Source: Gammaproteobacteria bacterium (lineage in GTDB: Bacteria; Pseudomonadota; Gammaproteobacteria; Arenicellales; JAANXG01). Taken from it: a stretch of DNA of 10,506 nt. The stretch is from NCBI GenBank assembly GCA_018263405.1, contig JAANXG010000054.1, positions 1 to 10,506 of the forward strand, given 5' to 3'. The notes under the pieces are model-generated. The model saw only the letters and a program-made list of their open reading frames with translations, did no database searches and was not told the origin of the DNA. The position numbers and the translations under genes are program-made. Of the stretch, positions 7,334-10,506 are shown one piece after another (position 1 is the stretch's first letter; every line of letters starts with the position of its first letter).

Positions 7334-8113
7334 GTGACCAACAACGATCACGATTCGCTTGTCCGACGCCAGTTCGGAGCGAGCGCTGTAAATTATAGAA
7401 CGAGTGCGACCCACGCCCGGGGCAAAAGCCTGTCGAGGCTGATGGAGCTATTAAGTCTGGAGCCTTCCTGGGTCGTTTTGGATGTCGCTACCGGCGCCGG
7501 TCACAGCGCCGCGCTCCTGGCACCCCACGTCCAGACAGTGATCGCGAGCGATATGACCCATGAAATGCTGACGCAGGCCGGTATCGTCAGCGGCGAACGA
7601 AGCTTACCCAATCTGTTTCTGGTCCGGGAAAACGCCCAGGCGCTTTCTTACCCGGAGGATGCGTTCAATCTGGTCGTTTGCCGCATCGCCGCTCATCATT
7701 TTCCGCGGCCCAATACGTTTGTCGCGGAAAGCGCAAGGGTTTTGAAACCGAACGGCATACTCGTCGTTATTGACAATATCGTTCCCGATGACGAGGTCGG
7801 TGCGGATTGGATCAACAGCTTCGAAAAACAGCGTGACCCAAGCCATGTCCAATGCCTTACCCTGTCGCAATGGCACGATCTCTACGCAAACAATCGATTA
7901 ACGCTGGCACACAGCGAAGTCAGTTCTAAATGGTTCGATTATCACGATTGGATGCTCAGAATGAACGTCGAATCGGAGTACATGGAACGTCTGGCGTGGA
8001 ATCTGCTCGATGCGCCAGAGAGTGTTCAGCACTTCTGGCGACCGACGCGGGACGACGGCCACATAAGCCTGACATTGCGGGAGGCTATATTGATCGGCCG
8101 CTTATCCGGCTGA
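7334..8113 (+). CDS. class I SAM-dependent methyltransferase
   Basis: A Rossmann-fold methyltransferase of the Methyltransf_11/UbiE-like type; the substrate is unknown. Numbering from the GTG at 7334, the protein is 259 residues. SAM-binding motif I is VVLDVATGAGHSAALLAP, the acidic end of strand 2 is VIASDMTHEML, motif II is FNLVVCRIAAHHFPRP, and motif III is ARVLKPNGILVVIDNIVPDD. The frame is open upstream to an ATG at 7253, preceded by a G-rich stretch, which would add an Arg-rich segment of 27 residues. I prefer 7334 because QFGASAVNYRTSATHARG resembles the usual beginning of such proteins and the upstream extension looks non-homologous. No strong ribosome site supports 7334. The gene begins 121 bases after algC with no obvious terminator between, so co-transcription is possible. 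Ubiquinone-type or other small-molecule methylation is only a guess. Confidence 0.85.
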   Translation: MTNNDHDSLVRRQFGASAVNYRTSATHARGKSLSRLMELLSLEPSWVVLDVATGAGHSAALLAPHVQTVIASDMTHEMLTQAGIVSGERSLPNLFLVRENAQALSYPEDAFNLVVCRIAAHHFPRPNTFVAESARVLKPNGILVVIDNIVPDDEVGADWINSFEKQRDPSHVQCLTLSQWHDLYANNRLTLAHSEVSSKWFDYHDWMLRMNVESEYMERLAWNLLDAPESVQHFWRPTRDDGHISLTLREAILIGRLSG

Positions 8114-8171
8114 TGGAACACGCGGGCACTGCATCCGGCGGGGAGCCTTCCGTGTTTTGCCGCCGTCATGG

Positions 8172-8180
8172 TGCTATGAT
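8172..8180 (+). promoter_or_regulatory. possible extended -10 promoter before the membrane-protein gene
   Basis: TGCTATGAT matches the extended -10 pattern TGnTATnAT and lies 18 bases before the ATG at 8199. The -35 region (about GTGTTT, 8152-8157) is weak, which is tolerated with extended -10 promoters. The leader would be short, about 10-12 bases. Confidence 0.3.
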
Positions 8181-8198
8181 GCGGAACGAGATCACCCG

Positions 8199-9239
8199 AT
8201 GACTCGACCATTCCGCTTTTTACTGCTCTGCGGTGCGATCGCTATCGCCGTTTTTTCCGCCGTGGAACTCTCCAACCGCTTTGACGAGCAGTCCTGGGTC
8301 CTGCCCGTGGACCCCATCGACGAGGCAACCCGGCTTGTGTCCGAAAGGCGCTGGGCGGAAGTCAAACTGCTTGCGGATTTCGTACTTGAAAACCCGCGCC
8401 TGGGAGATGAACAGGCCGCCGCGGATCTGAAGCGAACGGCCGATATGGAATTGAATTCATTCTGGGGCAAGGTTCGCCGATTTGCCCGTGGCGCGGCCAC
8501 CGGTGAACCAACGGACGGCGCCAGCATGCTCGGCAGCCTGTCATTGGACCTGTTCGTAATCGGCGACATCCGGGACCTGGCCGTGCAGGGCTGGAAGGAA
8601 ATGCAGTACGGTGAAGGCGACACCATCATCCTCGCGTTGTCGGCGATCGGCCTGACAACCACCATCGCACCACATATCGATTGGGCGCCGGCGTTGCTAA
8701 AAGCCTTGAAACGAACGGGCGCCCTAACCCGGGTTTTTTTAAGAAGCCTCAAGAATGCGAGCCGGGTCGCGTTGAAAACGGGAAAATTCGACGGACTCGG
8801 AAAGATGGCATCGGACGTCGGCCGAACCGCAAGACGACTGGGGCCGGGTCCGTTGCGCGGCGCCATGCGCTCTGTGGATAGTGCTGAAGACTTGGCTAAA
8901 ATTGCCAAGGCATCCAAGGTCGATGCCAGGGGCACCTATGCCATAACCAGACTGTTCGGAAAACCCGGCGTCAAACGATTAAGCAAAGACGGGAAAAACG
9001 TGAGCAAACTCGTGACCACCATGAAAGCCGGTTCGCGTTTGGGCAAAATCGCCAAGAAGTCCGTCGGCACCCTGCCAAATTCCTGGCTATTTGCCCTGTT
9101 ACTCCTGTCGGGTTTGTCCGTGCTGGGTTCGCTATTGCCCAGGCGGCGGCGACTCAAGGGGCGTACAACCGTGCACGAACGCGCCGAACCGCAATTGAAC
9201 GATCATAGCCCGTCAACACCGCAGCACACTAATCGTTAA
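8199..9239 (+). CDS. hypothetical membrane protein
   Basis: I do not recognise this protein. From the ATG at 8199 it has 346 residues. It starts with a short basic tail and a hydrophobic anchor or signal (about 6-22, FLLLCGAIAIAVFSAVEL). Residues 36-90 are charged and probably helical. Residues 112-165 contain two moderately hydrophobic stretches around GDIRDLAVQGWKEMQYGEGD. Residues 165-290 are strongly basic and helical, with many Lys/Arg and Gly. A second membrane segment (about 296-313, LFALLLLSGLSVLGSLL) is followed by RRRRLK and a polar tail. If both ends are membrane segments, the basic middle would face the periplasm while the RRRR motif anchors the C-terminus inside. An upstream in-frame TTG at 8157 would add 14 residues but spoils the signal-like N-terminus. 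A weak CGAGA ribosome site is 7 bases upstream of the chosen ATG. The gene sits 85 bases after the methyltransferase and 31 bases before the lipoprotein pair. Confidence 0.75.
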   Translation: MTRPFRFLLLCGAIAIAVFSAVELSNRFDEQSWVLPVDPIDEATRLVSERRWAEVKLLADFVLENPRLGDEQAAADLKRTADMELNSFWGKVRRFARGAATGEPTDGASMLGSLSLDLFVIGDIRDLAVQGWKEMQYGEGDTIILALSAIGLTTTIAPHIDWAPALLKALKRTGALTRVFLRSLKNASRVALKTGKFDGLGKMASDVGRTARRLGPGPLRGAMRSVDSAEDLAKIAKASKVDARGTYAITRLFGKPGVKRLSKDGKNVSKLVTTMKAGSRLGKIAKKSVGTLPNSWLFALLLLSGLSVLGSLLPRRRRLKGRTTVHERAEPQLNDHSPSTPQHTNR

Positions 9240-9270
9240 GTACCACAACTAACGATTCCTCAACCATAAA

Positions 9271-9816
9271 ATGCTTCACCGCAGGTTAGTATATTGTGTT
9301 GCCGCAATCATGCTCGGCGGCTGTACCGCGATACCGAGAAACATCAGCACGCCAATCGCGGGGCCGGATGTGCGCGAAGTGCGCGACAACCCCGAAGCGC
9401 ATATCGGCAAACGGGTTCGCTGGGGCGGTACGATCAGTGATATCGAAAATTTGGAAAACCGGACGGTGATTACCGTTGTCGCACGACGGATTACCCGCAA
9501 AGGCGAGCCCCTCGCGGACACGCCGTCCACCGGCCGCTTCCTCGCCGAAACCGAGCGGTTCCTCGACCCGGAAGAGTATAAATCCGGCCGGCGCCTTACA
9601 GTGAAGGGTCGGATCACGGGAACCAGGTCATCCAAAATCGACCAGTATTTATACACCTATCCCGTTGTGACGACAGAAAACCCGTACCTCTGGGAGGACT
9701 ACGTCGGGCGGGACCCCTACCCCCATGACCGACCTTATTATTATCCTTACGGGTCGTATCGCTACCCGTGGCATCACCGTCATTTCCACGGATTCTCGCA
9801 TTACCCATGGTATTAG
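9271..9816 (+). CDS. Slp-family outer-membrane lipoprotein
   Basis: A predicted lipoprotein of the Slp family (starvation/stationary-phase lipoproteins of gammaproteobacteria), 181 residues. The signal peptide MLHRRLVYCVAAIMLGGC has a basic n-region and a lipobox ending at C18. Position +2 is Thr, compatible with sorting to the outer membrane. The Slp core includes NPEAHIGKRVRWGGTIS (about 40-56), VITVVARRI, STGRFLAETERFLDPEEYKSGRRLTVKGRI (86-115) and TENPYLWED (135-143). The last 35 residues are unusually rich in Tyr, His and Pro (DPYPHDRPYYYPYGSY, HHRHFHGFSHYPWY). No clear ribosome site precedes the ATG, but the signal peptide fixes the start well. It is followed by a second Slp-family gene that overlaps or abuts its end. 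The function of the family is poorly defined; Slp is linked to envelope stability and stationary phase in E. coli. Confidence 0.88.
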   Translation: MLHRRLVYCVAAIMLGGCTAIPRNISTPIAGPDVREVRDNPEAHIGKRVRWGGTISDIENLENRTVITVVARRITRKGEPLADTPSTGRFLAETERFLDPEEYKSGRRLTVKGRITGTRSSKIDQYLYTYPVVTTENPYLWEDYVGRDPYPHDRPYYYPYGSYRYPWHHRHFHGFSHYPWY

Positions 9817-10337
9817 GAACCTATCCGAGCAATGTTGGCGGTCATGCGGGGGTGGGATGGTTGTCGGCTTTGTTTGCCGTATGCCTGTTGACGGCGTGCG
9901 CGACATCGCCTCTGGATACCAGCGACGTAACCAGTGGTGCCACACCCACAAAAGTGGTGGAACTATTCCCCAACCACCGGGGCGGACGCGTCCAATGGGG
10001 TGGACATATCATTTCGATTGCCAACGACGCCCGGATGACCCGTATTGAAGTGTTATCCTATCCGTTGGCACGAGACGGGTTACCCAATACATACCGAAAA
10101 CCCACCGGACGATTCGTGCTGCAGCACGACGATTTTCTGGAGCCACAAGATTACGCTCCGGGAAGAATCCTTACAGTGGTGGGTACCGTGGATTCATTGA
10201 TCACCACATCCGTCGGCGACACGGAATTCCTCGTGCCGCTGATAAGCGCGGAGCAAATGAACCTGTGGTCCGACCGATACGGTAGTCGTAGTCGATCCCG
10301 TTTCGGATTCGGCGTGGGTATCAGCATCGGGCTTTGA
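9807..10337 (+). CDS. second Slp-family lipoprotein, start uncertain
   Basis: A second, diverged Slp-family lipoprotein. Shared elements with the preceding gene are RVQWGGHIISI, the TGRF motif, FLEPQDYAPGRILTVVGTV and the aromatic MNLWSD near the end. The C-terminus finishes RFGFGVGISIGL, ending in a short beta-like motif. The lipobox is LLTAC, preceded by WLSALFAVCL. The start is not settled. The ATG at 9807 overlaps the previous gene by 10 bases and gives 176 residues with Cys at 31, but the n-region has no Lys or Arg. The ATG at 9768 adds 13 residues with one Arg and overlaps 49 bases. A GTG at 9852 would be too short and uncharged. An out-of-frame ATG at 9832 would make a better signal peptide if the G-run at 9848-9852 had one more G. 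No ribosome site favours 9807 or 9768. It is probably translated together with its neighbour. Confidence 0.8.
   Translation: MVLGTYPSNVGGHAGVGWLSALFAVCLLTACATSPLDTSDVTSGATPTKVVELFPNHRGGRVQWGGHIISIANDARMTRIEVLSYPLARDGLPNTYRKPTGRFVLQHDDFLEPQDYAPGRILTVVGTVDSLITTSVGDTEFLVPLISAEQMNLWSDRYGSRSRSRFGFGVGISIGL
9829..9857 (+). repeat. possible fragment of the hairpin-type repeat
   Basis: This segment matches 23 of 29 bases of 5674-5702, the left arm of the central repeat, in the same orientation. It includes the shared strings GCAATGTT and TGCGGGGGT. It lies within the signal-peptide coding region of the second slp gene. The match is short and may be chance; no other repeat part is seen here. Confidence 0.3.
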
Positions 10338-10388
10338 ACCGACTTTGACTGTTTTTTTCAAAAAAATCATCAGATTACGCGCACGGCG

Positions 10389-10506
10389 TGTAAGTTCTCA
10401 ATAACCCCGTGCAAGAATGTGGGGGTAGGGTTGTCTTTCAGGGCTGTCGAAAGCACGGAGGCTTTCGCCAGAGCGTACAGGGAGGTATTGCATCCTTAGC
10501 TCCGTA
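10389..10506 (-). repeat. 118-bp repeat, right arm of a terminal inverted pair
   Basis: This is the exact reverse complement of 11-128. The inward end (GTAAGTTCTC from 10390) points toward the second slp gene, 52 bases from its stop. The CGAAAGC/GCTTTCG hairpin lies at 10448-10467. The copy runs to the last base of the window, so its outer end is not visible. The identity over 118 bases contrasts with about 89% to the central copy in the shared block, so the two terminal copies are either recent or the same repeat consensus at two assembly ends. Confidence 0.9.

Noticed and set aside
8136..8165. CGGCGG/CCGCCG inverted pair between the methyltransferase and the membrane-protein gene.
   Set aside because: Only six pairs across an 18-base loop with no T-tract after it; too weak for a terminator or operator claim.
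10352..10366. T7-C-A7 palindrome after the second slp gene, as a possible terminator.
   Set aside because: The stem is only A-T pairs with a one-base loop, and no GC-rich stem precedes the T-run. It could not form a stable terminator hairpin as seen.

Overview
The window looks like a chromosomal segment of a gammaproteobacterium. The evidence is the 934-residue E1 type of 2-oxoglutarate dehydrogenase, a pseudomonad-like LpdG-type E3, an AlgC-type phosphomannomutase/phosphoglucomutase, and two Slp-family outer-membrane lipoproteins. Base composition is moderately GC-rich. All supported genes lie on the + strand. The genus cannot be fixed from the sequence.

Layout: (1) 11-128, one arm of a perfect 118-bp inverted repeat. 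(2) 162-5665, a complete 2-oxoglutarate dehydrogenase operon, sucA-sucB-lpd, with an ATGA overlap between sucA and sucB and a strong Shine-Dalgarno before lpd. Together the genes encode E1, E2 and E3, which convert 2-oxoglutarate to succinyl-CoA. (3) 5674-5765, a second repeat copy with a long hairpin, directly after lpd. (4) 5836-7212, algC, which supplies mannose-1-P/glucose-1-P for surface polysaccharides. (5) 7334-8113, a class I SAM-dependent methyltransferase of unknown substrate. (6) 8199-9239, an unrecognised membrane protein with hydrophobic segments near both ends. (7) 9271-10337, two tandem, diverged Slp-family lipoproteins. (8) 10389-10506, the other arm of the 118-bp inverted repeat, ending exactly at the window edge.

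The metabolic genes are ordinary. The most unusual material is a modular repeat family. Three copies share a 54-bp block joined to different flanking arms. Two identical copies frame nearly the whole window in inverted orientation. A shorter segment similar to the hairpin arm overlaps the signal-peptide region of the second slp gene, where a one-base change in a G5 run would join a better signal peptide to the gene. The perfect repeat at both ends may simply mark where an assembly stopped at a dispersed repeat. I did not find a clear new defence, mobile or biosynthetic system.
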